A stretch of DNA of 64,000 nucleotides from Pelagibacteraceae bacterium AG-426-E17 (GTDB lineage: Bacteria > Pseudomonadota > Alphaproteobacteria > Pelagibacterales > Pelagibacteraceae), in the NCBI GenBank assembly GCA_003210095.1, contig QCNP01000001.1, forward strand, positions 294,001 through 358,000, given 5' to 3'. The notes beneath the pieces are model-generated. The model had not been told where the DNA came from and searched no databases. It worked only from the letters and a program-made list of their open reading frames with translations. The position numbers and the translations under genes were made by a program. Numbering within the stretch: position 1 is the first letter of the stretch; the number at the start of each line of letters is the position of its first letter. This document shows, in pieces, positions 1 through 9,677 of this stretch.

Positions 1-939
1 GTGAACGTGATCTTTATCTTTGCCAACTCCTCTTCCTTCATTTATTTCAACTGCAATAGATCTGCTAACCACATCTCTTGATGCCAAGTCCTTAGCTTTG
101 GGAGCATATCTCTCCATAAATCTTTCACCTTTAGAGTTAACAAGATATCCACCTTCACCTCTTACACCCTCAGATATTAAAGTGCCATGACCATAGATAC
201 CTGTAGGATGAAATTGAACAAATTCCATATCTTGTAAAGGTAAACCTGCTCTTAATACCATTGCATTTCCATCTCCAGTACAAGTATGTGCTGAAGTAGC
301 TGAATAATATATTTTTCCATAACCACCTGTTGCAATAATTGTTATGTGAGATCTAAACCTATGAATTGTGCCATCATTTAAATTCCATGCAATTAAACCT
401 TTGCACTCACCATTTTTCATTAACAGATCTAATGCAAAATACTCAATAAAAAATTCTGTGTTATGTTTCAAAGCTTGTCCATACAATGTATGTAAAATTG
501 CATGGCCAGTTCTATCTGCTGCTGCACAAGTTCTTTGTACTGGTTCATTACCATAGTTTTTCGTCATTCCACCAAAAGGTCTTTGATAAATTTTGCCATC
601 GTCTGTTCTGCTAAAAGGAACACCGTATTTTTCTAATTCCAAAACTGCTCGAGGAGCTTCTTTGCACAGGTACTCGATGCAATCCTGATCGCCCAACCAA
701 TCTGCACCTTTAACTGTATCATACATATGCCAACGCCAATCATCTTCACCCATATTGCCAAGGGCTGCAGAAATTCCACCTTGGGCAGCAGATGTATGGC
801 TTCTAGTTGGAAAAACTTTTGATATACAAGCTGTCTTAAGCCCAGCTTCACTTAACCCAACAGCAGCTCTCAAGCCTGAACCACCAGCGCCTAACACAAC
901 TACATCATATTCGTGATCAATAATTTTGTAAGATTTCAT
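1..939 (-). CDS. sdhA: Succinate dehydrogenase flavoprotein subunit (partial, N-terminal half)
   Basis: Catalytic FAD subunit of complex II; oxidises succinate to fumarate at the inner membrane. My translation from the ATG at 939 is open to the window edge and gives 313 codons, about half of the usual ~600. The N-terminus has the FAD dinucleotide motif ([13 protein letters not shown]), the FAD-attachment region ([16 protein letters not shown]), the WRWHMYDT block and [10 protein letters not shown]. It lies 3 bases downstream of sdhD and follows sdhC, the normal sdhCDA order. sdhB should lie beyond the left edge. Identity is secure; the C-terminal half was not seen. Confidence 0.97.
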   Translation of the reverse strand, partial: MKSYKIIDHEYDVVVLGAGGSGLRAAVGLSEAGLKTACISKVFPTRSHTSAAQGGISAALGNMGEDDWRWHMYDTVKGADWLGDQDCIEYLCKEAPRAVLELEKYGVPFSRTDDGKIYQRPFGGMTKNYGNEPVQRTCAAADRTGHAILHTLYGQALKHNTEFFIEYFALDLLMKNGECKGLIAWNLNDGTIHRFRSHITIIATGGYGKIYYSATSAHTCTGDGNAMVLRAGLPLQDMEFVQFHPTGIYGHGTLISEGVRGEGGYLVNSKGERFMERYAPKAKDLASRDVVSRSIAVEINEGRGVGKDKDHVH

Positions 940-942
940 AAT

Positions 943-1266
943 TTATAAATATATAATAGTAATTATTGTAAATAGAGGGATAATTAAAGATGACAAAAAA
1001 ACACCCAAATTTGCATATTTTTTTAGATTTTCCTGCTTTATATAGTCCTCAAAAATCTCACTAATACTGAGAGCTGAATAAAAAAACATGCTAACTATGA
1101 AAATTGAAAATAATATTTTAGATGGCTGTGAGGTAAAGAAATTAACTACCTCGTCATAATTTCCGTTAAATATTGTCACAATATTCATTAAAAACCAAAT
1201 CATAAAGGGAACCATTATTACTGAACTGATTTTTTGGAATAACCATTTTTTTGTAGCTTGAAGCAT
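943..1266 (-). CDS. sdhD: Succinate dehydrogenase membrane anchor subunit
   Basis: Small hydrophobic protein of 107 residues with three predicted membrane helices (roughly residues 15-35, 50-70 and 85-106), the size of SdhD. SdhD sequences are poorly conserved, so the call rests mainly on its position: its ATG overlaps the sdhC stop codon by one base (TAATG) and sdhA follows 3 bases later. It would anchor SdhAB to the membrane and help form the quinone and heme b site with SdhC. Confidence 0.88.
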   Translation of the reverse strand: MLQATKKWLFQKISSVIMVPFMIWFLMNIVTIFNGNYDEVVNFFTSQPSKILFSIFIVSMFFYSALSISEIFEDYIKQENLKKYANLGVFLSSLIIPLFTIITIIYL

Positions 1267-1649
1267 TAAATTAAAACTCCACTTATAATGTATAAAGCTA
1301 TTGTTAGTATAAAAGAGCCTAATATCACCATGACCCCTGTTATTTTTGTAGTTCTCAATTCAAAACCATAACCCATGTCCCAGAACCAATGTCTGATTTC
1401 ACTTAAAATCTGAAATAAATAGGACCAAATAAATCCAATAATGAAAAACTTGCCCACCATTGATTCTGAAAATTTTGTAAAGTATTGATAACTTTCTGAA
1501 CCAAATATTAAACTAATCACCCAAAAACAAACAAGCACCAATAATAAATAATTTATCACTCCTGTAATTCTATGAGAGATTGATACAAGTGATGAAATAT
1601 GCCAATTATAAACTTGTATGTGCGGAGATATAGGATTGTTATCTTTCAT
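1266..1649 (-). CDS. sdhC: Succinate dehydrogenase cytochrome b556 subunit
   Basis: 127 residues, normal SdhC length, with three membrane helices. Family signatures are visible: the N-terminal SISHRITG segment (quinone-site Ser and Arg) and the RHWFWD segment near residue 86, which carries the probable heme-ligand His. First gene of sdhCDA; it starts 2 bases after the asd stop codon, so it may be co-transcribed with asd and the DMSP genes upstream. Confidence 0.95.
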   Translation of the reverse strand: MKDNNPISPHIQVYNWHISSLVSISHRITGVINYLLLVLVCFWVISLIFGSESYQYFTKFSESMVGKFFIIGFIWSYLFQILSEIRHWFWDMGYGFELRTTKITGVMVILGSFILTIALYIISGVLI

Positions 1650-1651
1650 AA

Positions 1652-2644
1652 TTACTTCTTAGTGTATGCCTCTGCAATTTCTACTGCATTTAAAGCCGCT
1701 CCTCTTAATAAATTGTCTGAAACTATCCACATGTTAATGGCATTTTTTTTACTATTATCTTTTCTAATTCTCGAAATAAAAGTTTCATTTTTTCCTTCGG
1801 CTTCTACTGGAGTAATATATCCTCCATCATTCCTATCATCAATAACTTTACAACCAGATGATTGACTTAAAATTTCTCTAACCTTATCAATTGGTGCTTC
1901 ATTTTCAAACTCAATATTTACAGATTCTGCATGTGATACTAAAACAGGAATTCTGACACACGTTGCTGTAATATCTATATTTGAACCTAAGATTTTATTA
2001 GTTTCTTGTATCATTTTAATTTCCTCTTTCGTATATCCATCTGTGCTAAATTTATCTATATGCGGTATAGCATTAAATGCTATTTGTTTAGTAAAATTCT
2101 CACTTTTAATTTCTTTAGACTCAAGAGCTTTTTTTGTTTGATCGAGAAGCTCATCCATAGGTTTTTTTCCAGCACCTGATGCGGACTGGTAAGTTGATAT
2201 TACCAATCTTTTTATTTTAAAATTATCATTCAAATTTTTTAAAACTATTACCAGTTGAGCAGTTGAACAATTTGGATTAGCTAAAATATTTTTTTTCATA
2301 TTTTTTATTTCTTTAGAATTGACTTGAGGAACAATTAAAGGCACATCTGGATCCATTCTAAAATAGCTTGAATTATCTATAACTACTGTATGCTTTGCTG
2401 CTGCAGAAACATATTTTTCTGAAATTTTTCCACCTGCAGAAAAAAATGTAACATCAGCTTTTGAGAAATCAAAATTTTCTAAGTCGCTTACTTCAATTTC
2501 CTTGTCTCTGAATTTAATTTTTACACCTGAGCTTTTAGCAGATGCAATAAGGTATAGATTAGTCATTGAAAAGTTTTTTCTTTCCAAAACTTCTATAATT
2601 TTTCTTCCAACATTTCCTGTTGCTCCTACAATCGCTATATTCAT
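1652..2644 (-). CDS. asd: Aspartate-semialdehyde dehydrogenase
   Basis: Reduces aspartyl phosphate to aspartate semialdehyde with NADPH, the branch point to lysine/diaminopimelate, threonine and methionine. 330 residues. The N-terminal nucleotide-binding motif is GATGNVG and the active-site Cys lies in NPNCST near residue 125. The SGAGKKPMDELL segment and a conserved His (RIPVLVSHAE) are also present. It sits between dmdA and sdhC with short gaps. dapF, a later gene of the diaminopimelate pathway, is elsewhere in this window. Confidence 0.97.
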   Translation of the reverse strand: MNIAIVGATGNVGRKIIEVLERKNFSMTNLYLIASAKSSGVKIKFRDKEIEVSDLENFDFSKADVTFFSAGGKISEKYVSAAAKHTVVIDNSSYFRMDPDVPLIVPQVNSKEIKNMKKNILANPNCSTAQLVIVLKNLNDNFKIKRLVISTYQSASGAGKKPMDELLDQTKKALESKEIKSENFTKQIAFNAIPHIDKFSTDGYTKEEIKMIQETNKILGSNIDITATCVRIPVLVSHAESVNIEFENEAPIDKVREILSQSSGCKVIDDRNDGGYITPVEAEGKNETFISRIRKDNSKKNAINMWIVSDNLLRGAALNAVEIAEAYTKK

Positions 2645-2659
2645 GTTGATTAACTTATA

Positions 2660-3769
2660 CTAAATGAAAGGTAAATCGCAAACTGTTCCTAGAAATATTT
2701 TCTCATTGATATCAATTTTAAATTGATGTTTTGCATCCCAATAGGGTTTATTAATCATTGCAATTCCAATCACTTTTTTAAACGTTGGAGAATATGCGGC
2801 AGACCTAACGTGGCCAACGATATTATTATTATCATCATATAATGTTTTTTCACAATACATATCAATTTTATTATGATCAATCTTAACACCCATTAATTTT
2901 CTTTTTATTCCATTTTGCTTAATTTGTTTCAATCTTTCTTTGCCCAAGAAATTTACATCCGATTCTAAATTTACAAATTTATCAAAATTTGCTTCAAATG
3001 GATTATCTCTATTATCAAAATCATTACCATAAGATAATAAAGCAGACTCTATTCTTTCAATTAAATTTGGACATCCTGCTTTAACATTAAATTCTTTACC
3101 GTATTCAAACAAATAGTCATATAAATCTTGACCAGCTTTATCATCTTCAACATATATTTCAAAACCGCTTTGTTTAGACCATCCAGATCTAGCAATAAAA
3201 TACTTTTTTTCTTTAAATACGTAATATTTAAAATTAAAAAATTTTAACTGTCTGATTTCTTCACCAAATATTTTTGCCAAAAGATTATCAGACAAAGGTC
3301 CTTGGACAGCTAAAATATTTACGTTAGGTTCAGTTATCTCCACTTCAAATTTGTATCCGGCAGCTAAACCTTTTGCAAAAAATATAACATCCGAGTCGGC
3401 TATTGAAAGCCACCATTTATCATCTGCAAGTTTATTTATAATTGGATCATTTACTAAATTTCCTTGATCGTCAATTAAAGGTGCATAATAGCATTTTCCA
3501 ACTTTTGAATTTGATAAATCTCTACACGTCATTAGTTGAACTAATTTTGCAGAATCTTTCCCGGTAATTTGTACCTGTCTTTCTGCAGCCACATCCCATA
3601 CTTGCACAAATTTCTTAAGATGCTCATAATCAGCTTCTACTGACTTAAAAGAAACCGGGAGTAGCATGTGATTGTAAACTGTATAACCACTTACCCCATG
3701 AGCTTCTATTCTATCAGTGTAAGGTGTGCTTCTTAACCTTCTTGATTTTATAATTGAAAAGTTTTTCAT
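2660..3769 (-). CDS. dmdA: Dimethylsulfoniopropionate (DMSP) demethylase, GcvT family
   Basis: Moves a methyl group from DMSP to tetrahydrofolate, giving 3-methylmercaptopropionate, the entry step of DMSP demethylation. 369 residues, GcvT fold. Stretches such as [51 protein letters not shown] and the C-terminal GTVCDLP match my memory of Pelagibacter DmdA far better than ordinary glycine-cleavage GcvT. The TCRDLS segment and the Trp of VWDVA are features of true DmdA as I recall. Context is decisive: it is the last gene of a run with dmdC- and dmdB-like genes and overlaps the hydrolase gene upstream by 4 bases. A plain aminomethyltransferase is the less likely alternative. Confidence 0.93.
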   Translation of the reverse strand: MKNFSIIKSRRLRSTPYTDRIEAHGVSGYTVYNHMLLPVSFKSVEADYEHLKKFVQVWDVAAERQVQITGKDSAKLVQLMTCRDLSNSKVGKCYYAPLIDDQGNLVNDPIINKLADDKWWLSIADSDVIFFAKGLAAGYKFEVEITEPNVNILAVQGPLSDNLLAKIFGEEIRQLKFFNFKYYVFKEKKYFIARSGWSKQSGFEIYVEDDKAGQDLYDYLFEYGKEFNVKAGCPNLIERIESALLSYGNDFDNRDNPFEANFDKFVNLESDVNFLGKERLKQIKQNGIKRKLMGVKIDHNKIDMYCEKTLYDDNNNIVGHVRSAAYSPTFKKVIGIAMINKPYWDAKHQFKIDINEKIFLGTVCDLPFI

Positions 3770-4542
3770 TTTTTTAAAAATTCTGCTACCTTTTCTCTCA
3801 TTTCAAAAGCTTTTTCAAACATAATCATATGTCCACAATCATTTAAAATCTCAGTTTTTGAGTTTTTTATTAAATTAGCAAATTTTTTTCCATTTTCAGT
3901 TGGCACCATTTTATCAAGTGCTCCAAAAATAAGGATTGTTGGACACTCAATACTTGTCGACGCATCTTTTCCGTTTTTATAATTATTACAAGCTTTAAGA
4001 TCTACAGATAAAATTTCCTTAACTTCTCTTGATGAATTGATAATTTTTTCTACCGGGTTTCCGCCAATAAATTTTTTTGATCCCTCGTAACCCCATTTCA
4101 TCATAAGATGAACTGCTTTTTTATCGCCAGACTCTGCTAAATCAATCAAATCTTGATTGACTGGCATTTTATAAGACCCAGCCAACAATACTAATTTAGA
4201 AATATGATTTTTATATTTTGAACCATATTCTATCGCCTCAAGGCACCCTTGCGAATGACCAATTATTGATACTTTTTTAACATTTATTTCATTTCTTACA
4301 TTTTCTAACCAGTCTGCAATTTTTTCTATGCTCGTTAGACATGGGCCATCTGATTTTCCATGGCCAGGTAAATCGATTGCTAAAATATTAAAATTTTTGT
4401 TTGACAAATACTGTTCGGTTAAAGACCAAACAATATGTGTTAACCCACTACCATGAAGCAAAAAAATTGTTTCTTTATTTTTGTCAAAATCTTTACCTGC
4501 ATCGGAGGCAAAGACCTGCTTATTATCTACTTTAAGAATCAA
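3766..4542 (-). CDS. Alpha/beta hydrolase of the DMSP demethylation operon
   Basis: 258-residue alpha/beta hydrolase: oxyanion motif HGSGLTH near residue 30, nucleophile elbow GHSQG near residue 97, acid in FGALDKMVP, and catalytic His in GHMIMFEKA near the C-terminus. No signal peptide, so cytoplasmic. It overlaps dmdA by 4 bases downstream and dmdB by 4 bases upstream, so the three are probably co-translated. It occupies the place where other bacteria carry dmdD (a crotonase-fold methylthioacryloyl-CoA hydratase), to which it is not related. A thioesterase or hydrolase role on a CoA intermediate of the pathway is inference only. Meta-cleavage-type hydrolase or haloperoxidase-like names would fit the fold equally well. 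Confidence 0.85.
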   Translation of the reverse strand: MILKVDNKQVFASDAGKDFDKNKETIFLLHGSGLTHIVWSLTEQYLSNKNFNILAIDLPGHGKSDGPCLTSIEKIADWLENVRNEINVKKVSIIGHSQGCLEAIEYGSKYKNHISKLVLLAGSYKMPVNQDLIDLAESGDKKAVHLMMKWGYEGSKKFIGGNPVEKIINSSREVKEILSVDLKACNNYKNGKDASTSIECPTILIFGALDKMVPTENGKKFANLIKNSKTEILNDCGHMIMFEKAFEMREKVAEFLKK

Positions 4543-6167
4543 GTAAGTTCCTTGGCTTTTTTTCTTAGTTCAAATTTTTGAATTTTTCCTGTTGAAGTTT
4601 TTGGTAACTCACAAAATGCTACTTTTTTTGGTATTTTAAAACCAGCTAGAGTTTCTCTACAAAAATCAATTAATTCTTTTTCTGATACATCTTTATCTTG
4701 CACTTTCTCAATAAATGCACAAGGAACCTCTCCCCATTTTTCATCCGGTTTTGCAACTACTGCAGCTATTGAGACAGATGGATGTTTTGCTAAGGTATTT
4801 TCAATTTCTATAGATGAAATATTTTCTCCTCCTGAAATAATTATATCCTTAGATCTATCTTTAATTTTAATATATCCGTCAGGATTAACTACAGCTAAAT
4901 CTCCAGAGTGAAACCATCCATGTGACATTGCTTTATCCGTTGCATCTTTATCCTTAAAGTAGCCTTTCATAACTACATTACCTCTAATCATTATCTCACC
5001 AATAGTTTTTGCATCTTTAGGAACAGGTTTCATAGACTCGGGGTCCATTACCATTACATCTTCTGTATTAGGATATCTTACACCTTGTCTCGCTTTTATC
5101 TCATTTTTTTTGTCTTCATCATAAGAGTTCCAATTTTCATTCCACGCACATTGTAAAATATGTCCGTATGTTTCTGTCAGTCCATAAACATGCATTACCT
5201 CAAAACCAAGTGCTTCCATTTTTTTAAATATAATACTTGGTGGTGGTGCTCCAGCTGTAAGTACATAAACTTTATGTGTAAGTTTTTTTCTATCACTTTC
5301 TGATGCACCAGTTATCATATTTAAAACTATTGGTGCTCCACCAAAATGGGTGATTTCATATTTAATAATTAATTCAAAAATTTTTTTTATATCAATGGCT
5401 CTTAAACAAATTGTTCTTCCGTTTAACATCGGGATTGTCCATGGATATCCCCAACCATTACAGTGAAACATTGGAACAACTGTTAAAAAATTTAATCTAT
5501 TTGGCATGTTCCATGCAATTGCGCTTCCTGTTGACATTAAATAAGAACCTCTATGATGATACACAACTCCTTTTGGATTTCCTGTCGTGCCTGAAGTGTA
5601 ACTTAAAGATATTGCTTGCCATTCGTCTTTTGGTCTCTTCCAGATGAATGTTTCATCACCAGTATTCAAGAATTCTTCATATTCTTTTTCACCAATTTTT
5701 TTTAATAAAGATTGATCAGCAAATTTGTCATTAATATCAATTATTAAAGGTTTATTTATGGATAATTCCAATGCTTTTTTTAAAACTGAATGTAGTTGTC
5801 GATCAACAATTAAAACTTTTGCTTCGCTGTGATCAATAATATATGCAACTGTCTTGGCATCTAATCTTGTGTTTATAGTATTTAGAACTGCTCCAGTCAT
5901 TGGTACAGAATAATGAGCTTCAAATATTTCAGGTGTATTAAAAGCCATGACTGAAACTGTATCCCCCTCCTTAATACCAATTTTTTTTAGTGCACTCGCA
6001 AATTTAATACATCTCTTATAAATTTGTTCCCAGGTGTAAGACCTGTCTTCATAAATTAAAGCTTCATAATCTGGATAGATATCTTTTGCTCTTTCGAGGA
6101 AACTTAATGGGGTTAATGAAACAAAATTTGCGTTATTTTTGTCTAAGTTATTATCGTAATGACTCAT
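4539..6167 (-). CDS. dmdB: Acyl-CoA ligase, probable 3-methylmercaptopropionyl-CoA ligase
   Basis: 542-residue ANL-superfamily acyl-CoA synthetase. Visible motifs in order: P-loop YTSGTTGNPKG near residue 190, GLTET, HSGDLA, GGENISSIEIE, and the C-terminal catalytic Lys in PKTSTGKIQK. Length and sequence fit DmdB, which joins 3-methylmercaptopropionate to CoA using ATP. It starts 1 base after the dmdC-like gene and overlaps the hydrolase gene by 4 bases. Medium-chain fatty acyl-CoA ligases look similar; the assignment as DmdB depends on the dmdA and dmdC neighbours. Confidence 0.88.
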   Translation of the reverse strand: MSHYDNNLDKNNANFVSLTPLSFLERAKDIYPDYEALIYEDRSYTWEQIYKRCIKFASALKKIGIKEGDTVSVMAFNTPEIFEAHYSVPMTGAVLNTINTRLDAKTVAYIIDHSEAKVLIVDRQLHSVLKKALELSINKPLIIDINDKFADQSLLKKIGEKEYEEFLNTGDETFIWKRPKDEWQAISLSYTSGTTGNPKGVVYHHRGSYLMSTGSAIAWNMPNRLNFLTVVPMFHCNGWGYPWTIPMLNGRTICLRAIDIKKIFELIIKYEITHFGGAPIVLNMITGASESDRKKLTHKVYVLTAGAPPPSIIFKKMEALGFEVMHVYGLTETYGHILQCAWNENWNSYDEDKKNEIKARQGVRYPNTEDVMVMDPESMKPVPKDAKTIGEIMIRGNVVMKGYFKDKDATDKAMSHGWFHSGDLAVVNPDGYIKIKDRSKDIIISGGENISSIEIENTLAKHPSVSIAAVVAKPDEKWGEVPCAFIEKVQDKDVSEKELIDFCRETLAGFKIPKKVAFCELPKTSTGKIQKFELRKKAKELT

Positions 6168-6168
6168 T

Positions 6169-7935
6169 TCAGTTAAAATTAAAATTCATAATGTTTGAAC
6201 TTCCTGAAATGGCAGATTTATAGTGTTGTTCAGCCCTAGGTAATACTTTTTCAAAATAAAATTTAGCAGTATTTATTTTGTCATCATAGAATTTCTTATT
6301 TTCTTCGTAATCTTTAAAACTTACTTGAAGTGTTTTAATCCAGGCAAAGGCCAAAGAGATATAGCCAAGTGTTTTCAAATAATCATTTGCTGCTGCGCTT
6401 ACATCATCTCTGTTAGTCTCAGCTCTATCAATTGTCCATTCGCTGAATTTTTTAAGGATTTCTAGATAATTATTAAATTCTTGAACAAACGGTTTAATTT
6501 TTTCGTTATTTGAATTTGTTTCAGATTTAATAAGATCTAAGAATTTATTAATTATGTTTCCATTTTTATTTGATAATTTTCTAAAAACTAAATCAGCAGC
6601 CTGTACTGAATTGGTCCCTTCATATATAGGTGTTATTCTATTATCTCTGTATAATTGCTCTATACCTTGATCTTTTGTATACCCGTATCCTCCATATATT
6701 TGCATTGCATCACTAGTAATTTCCATACCTAAATCTGAAAATAAAGATTTTACAACTGGTGTCATTAATGAAACCATATCTGAAGCATCTTGTTTAATTT
6801 TCTGATCACTATGATTTAAACTAACTTCAGTTTGTTGTGACAACCAAAAACATAATGCTCTTTCTCCCTCAATTATTGATTTCATATTTAATAATGATTT
6901 TCTTATATCTGCATGTTCAATAATTAAATCTGCATTTCCATTTTGCGATTTGTTATTATTGCTCTTACCTTGTTTTCTCTCTTTAGCATAGCTTAATGAA
7001 TTCTGGTAAGCGATTTCTGAAATCCCTAAACCTTGAATTCCAACGACAATTCTCTCTAGGTTCATCATAGTAAACATTTGACTTAATCCTTTATTTTTAG
7101 GACCAATCATAAATCCAGTCGCCTCATCAAAATTTAAAACACAAGTTGCTGAACCTTTGATGCCCATTTTTGTTTCTATAGATCCTGTTGAAATTCCATT
7201 TCTTGCACCAATTGTTCCGTCATTTTTTACAACAAATTTTGGAACTAAAAATAAACTTATTCCTTTAGTTCCTTTAGGTGAGTCCGTTGCTCTCGCAATT
7301 ACTAAATGGATTATATTTTCAGTAAGATCATGGTCTCCAGATGTAATAAATATTTTTTGACCAGTAATTTTATAAGTTCCATCTTGTTGTTCTACTGCTT
7401 TTGTTTTTAATAAACCTAAATCTGTTCCACAGACTGGCTCTGTTAAACACATTGTGCCACTCCATTTACCCTCAACCATTTTAGGAAGATATTTATCTTT
7501 AATTTCATCTGAAGCGTGATGATGAATACAGTTATAAGCACCGAGAGTTAACTCACTATAAAGTTTAAACGCCAAACTAGCAGATGATATCATCTCATCA
7601 AAAAAAGCACTTACAGTTCTAGGCATTCCCTGTCCACCATATTTTGGATCGCAGGATAATGAAGTCCATCCATCCTCGATATATTTTTGATAAACTTCTT
7701 TATATCCAGGTGGTGTTCTTACTACGCCGTTTTCTAGAACTGCAGGATTATCATCTCCAGCTTTTGCAAGTGGTAAAATTAAATTTTCATTTATTTTTGC
7801 TGCTTCTTCTAAAATGTTTTTAACAAGATCTGGGCTGACTTCTTTATACTTTTCTAAGTCATTATAATTTTTATTGTCTCTTAATTTCTCAAAAAGAAAC
7901 ATCATATCTTCAACGGGTGCTGTATAAGTTGTCAT
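6169..7935 (-). CDS. dmdC: Acyl-CoA dehydrogenase, probable 3-methylmercaptopropionyl-CoA dehydrogenase
   Basis: 588 residues, the long acyl-CoA dehydrogenase type (usual short types are ~380) with an extra C-terminal domain, as in DmdC. It starts with the YTAPVEDMMF segment typical of that group. FAD- and substrate-binding motifs are visible (CLTEPVCGTDLG, KIFITSGDHD, QIYGGYGYTKD), and the catalytic Glu is in PIYEGTNSVQAADL near residue 440. It would make methylthioacryloyl-CoA. First gene of the dmdC-dmdB-hydrolase-dmdA group, 34 bases after leuB. Confidence 0.88.
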   Translation of the reverse strand: MTTYTAPVEDMMFLFEKLRDNKNYNDLEKYKEVSPDLVKNILEEAAKINENLILPLAKAGDDNPAVLENGVVRTPPGYKEVYQKYIEDGWTSLSCDPKYGGQGMPRTVSAFFDEMISSASLAFKLYSELTLGAYNCIHHHASDEIKDKYLPKMVEGKWSGTMCLTEPVCGTDLGLLKTKAVEQQDGTYKITGQKIFITSGDHDLTENIIHLVIARATDSPKGTKGISLFLVPKFVVKNDGTIGARNGISTGSIETKMGIKGSATCVLNFDEATGFMIGPKNKGLSQMFTMMNLERIVVGIQGLGISEIAYQNSLSYAKERKQGKSNNNKSQNGNADLIIEHADIRKSLLNMKSIIEGERALCFWLSQQTEVSLNHSDQKIKQDASDMVSLMTPVVKSLFSDLGMEITSDAMQIYGGYGYTKDQGIEQLYRDNRITPIYEGTNSVQAADLVFRKLSNKNGNIINKFLDLIKSETNSNNEKIKPFVQEFNNYLEILKKFSEWTIDRAETNRDDVSAAANDYLKTLGYISLAFAWIKTLQVSFKDYEENKKFYDDKINTAKFYFEKVLPRAEQHYKSAISGSSNIMNFNFN

Positions 7936-7969
7936 TTTTTTTTACTATACTTAAATTAAGATAATTTAA

Positions 7970-9079
7970 TTATTTTTGCAAACACGCAATAATCGCATCC
8001 CCCATCATGGAGGTGGAAACTTCTTTTTTTCCTTTAGAAATAATGTCTTTTGTCCTTAATCCATCGTCTAAAACTTTCTGAACTGCATTGTCCAATTCCA
8101 TGGACTCTTTATCTAAATTTAAAGAATATTTTAAAGCCATTGAAAAACTTAAAATTGTTGCAATTGGATTAGCAATACCTTTGCCTGCAATATCTGGAGC
8201 AGAACCATGCACAGGTTCGTACATTGATCTTAAATTTCCATCTTTATCTTTTGCACCAAGTGAAGCTGAAGGTAGTAATCCTAATGAACCTGTAAGCATT
8301 GCTGCTTCATCAGAAAGTATATCTCCAAACAAATTATCAGTTACTATTACATCGAATTGTTTTGGATTTCTTAATAACTGCATAGCACAGTTATCTGCAA
8401 GCATGTGTTCTAAATTTACGTCTTTATAGTCTTTTTTATGAAGAGCAGTTACTTCCTCTTTCCATAACTGACCGGCTTCCATAACATTTGATTTCTCACA
8501 TGAAGTAACTTTATTATTTCTTTTTTTGGCTAATTCAAAAGCAACTCTTGAAACTCTTTCAATTTCTTTAGATGTATATGTATGAGTATTAATTCCTTTT
8601 CGTTCTCCATTATCGATGGGTTTTATACCTCTTGGTTCACCAAAATAAATTCCTCCAGTCAATTCCCTTACGATCATTATGTCAAGTCCTGAAACTATTT
8701 CAGGTTTTAGACTAGAGGCCTCAACCAACTGTTTAAAACAAATAGCGGGTCGTAGATTTGCAAAAAGTTTTAGTTCTTTTCTTAATTTGAGTAATGCTCT
8801 TTCTGGTTTTTTAGAAAAATCTAAGTTATCCCATTTAGGGCCACCTACAGCGCCTAAAATCACTGCTTCACATTCTAAAGCTTTAAAAAATACCTCGTCA
8901 GTAATGGGTATTTTAAATTTATCATACGCAGCCCCACCAACTAAATCTTGGTCTACTTCAAAATCAAGCGATCTATTTTTATTAAACCATTCAATTATTT
9001 TTTTTACCTCATTGATTACTTCTGGACCAATACCATCTCCAGGTAAAAGTAAAATTTTTCTTTTTTTTACTTTAATCAT
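7970..9079 (-). CDS. leuB: 3-isopropylmalate dehydrogenase
   Basis: NAD-dependent oxidative decarboxylation of 3-isopropylmalate in leucine synthesis. 369 residues, normal length. The N-terminus has [11 protein letters not shown], followed by the [14 protein letters not shown] substrate block, the [15 protein letters not shown] metal-binding Asp block and [18 protein letters not shown] near the NAD site. The gene overlaps leuD by 8 bases. leuC-leuD-leuB forms one block; leuA is not in the window. Confidence 0.98.
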   Translation of the reverse strand: MIKVKKRKILLLPGDGIGPEVINEVKKIIEWFNKNRSLDFEVDQDLVGGAAYDKFKIPITDEVFFKALECEAVILGAVGGPKWDNLDFSKKPERALLKLRKELKLFANLRPAICFKQLVEASSLKPEIVSGLDIMIVRELTGGIYFGEPRGIKPIDNGERKGINTHTYTSKEIERVSRVAFELAKKRNNKVTSCEKSNVMEAGQLWKEEVTALHKKDYKDVNLEHMLADNCAMQLLRNPKQFDVIVTDNLFGDILSDEAAMLTGSLGLLPSASLGAKDKDGNLRSMYEPVHGSAPDIAGKGIANPIATILSFSMALKYSLNLDKESMELDNAVQKVLDDGLRTKDIISKGKKEVSTSMMGDAIIACLQK

Positions 9080-9677
9080 TAAAAATCCAAGGCTTCGATG
9101 ACTTTATTTTGCTTTCATAGGCTGAAATCTTTGAAGACTGGGCTAACGAAAGAGAGATATCATCTAAACCTTCTAGAAGGCATTTTTTTTTAAACTCATC
9201 AATTTCAAACTTAATTTCATTATTACCAAATTTTATAGACTGGTCCTCCAAGTTTATGTATATTTCTTCTTTCCTTGTAGAATATTCAGATAATTCTTTT
9301 ATTACTTCCTCTTTGATAGTTATTGGTAAGATGCCATTTTTGAAACAATTATTGTAAAATATGTCTGCATAACTAGAACTTATTACACAAGTAATACCAA
9401 AGTCTAAAAGTGCCCAAGGCGCATGTTCTCTCGATGAACCACATCCGAAATTTTTACCAGTGATTAATATTTTTGATTGATTGTAAGGTTCATTATTTAA
9501 AACAAAGTCGGAGATTTCTTTACCCTCATCATCATACCTCATCTCGAAAAAAAGATTTTTTCCTAAACCTGTCCTTTTAATAGTTTTTAAAAATTGTTTA
9601 GGAATTATCATATCCGTATCAATATTAACTATTGGTATGTATGCAGGAATGCTTTTTAATTTATTAAACTTTTTCAT
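9072..9677 (-). CDS. leuD: 3-isopropylmalate dehydratase small subunit
   Basis: 201 residues. Swivel domain of isopropylmalate isomerase, partner of LeuC. Visible signatures are the [15 protein letters not shown]-terminal block and the [17 protein letters not shown] active-site loop near residues 75-90. Its start overlaps the leuC stop by one base and its end overlaps leuB by 8 bases, so the two subunits are likely made in equal amounts. Confidence 0.98.
   Translation of the reverse strand: MKKFNKLKSIPAYIPIVNIDTDMIIPKQFLKTIKRTGLGKNLFFEMRYDDEGKEISDFVLNNEPYNQSKILITGKNFGCGSSREHAPWALLDFGITCVISSSYADIFYNNCFKNGILPITIKEEVIKELSEYSTRKEEIYINLEDQSIKFGNNEIKFEIDEFKKKCLLEGLDDISLSLAQSSKISAYESKIKSSKPWIFND

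Noticed and set aside
8679..9101. A 140-codon plus-strand open frame across leuB.
   Set aside because: Lies wholly antisense to leuB/leuD, which are certain genes; composition is that of a complementary-strand shadow.
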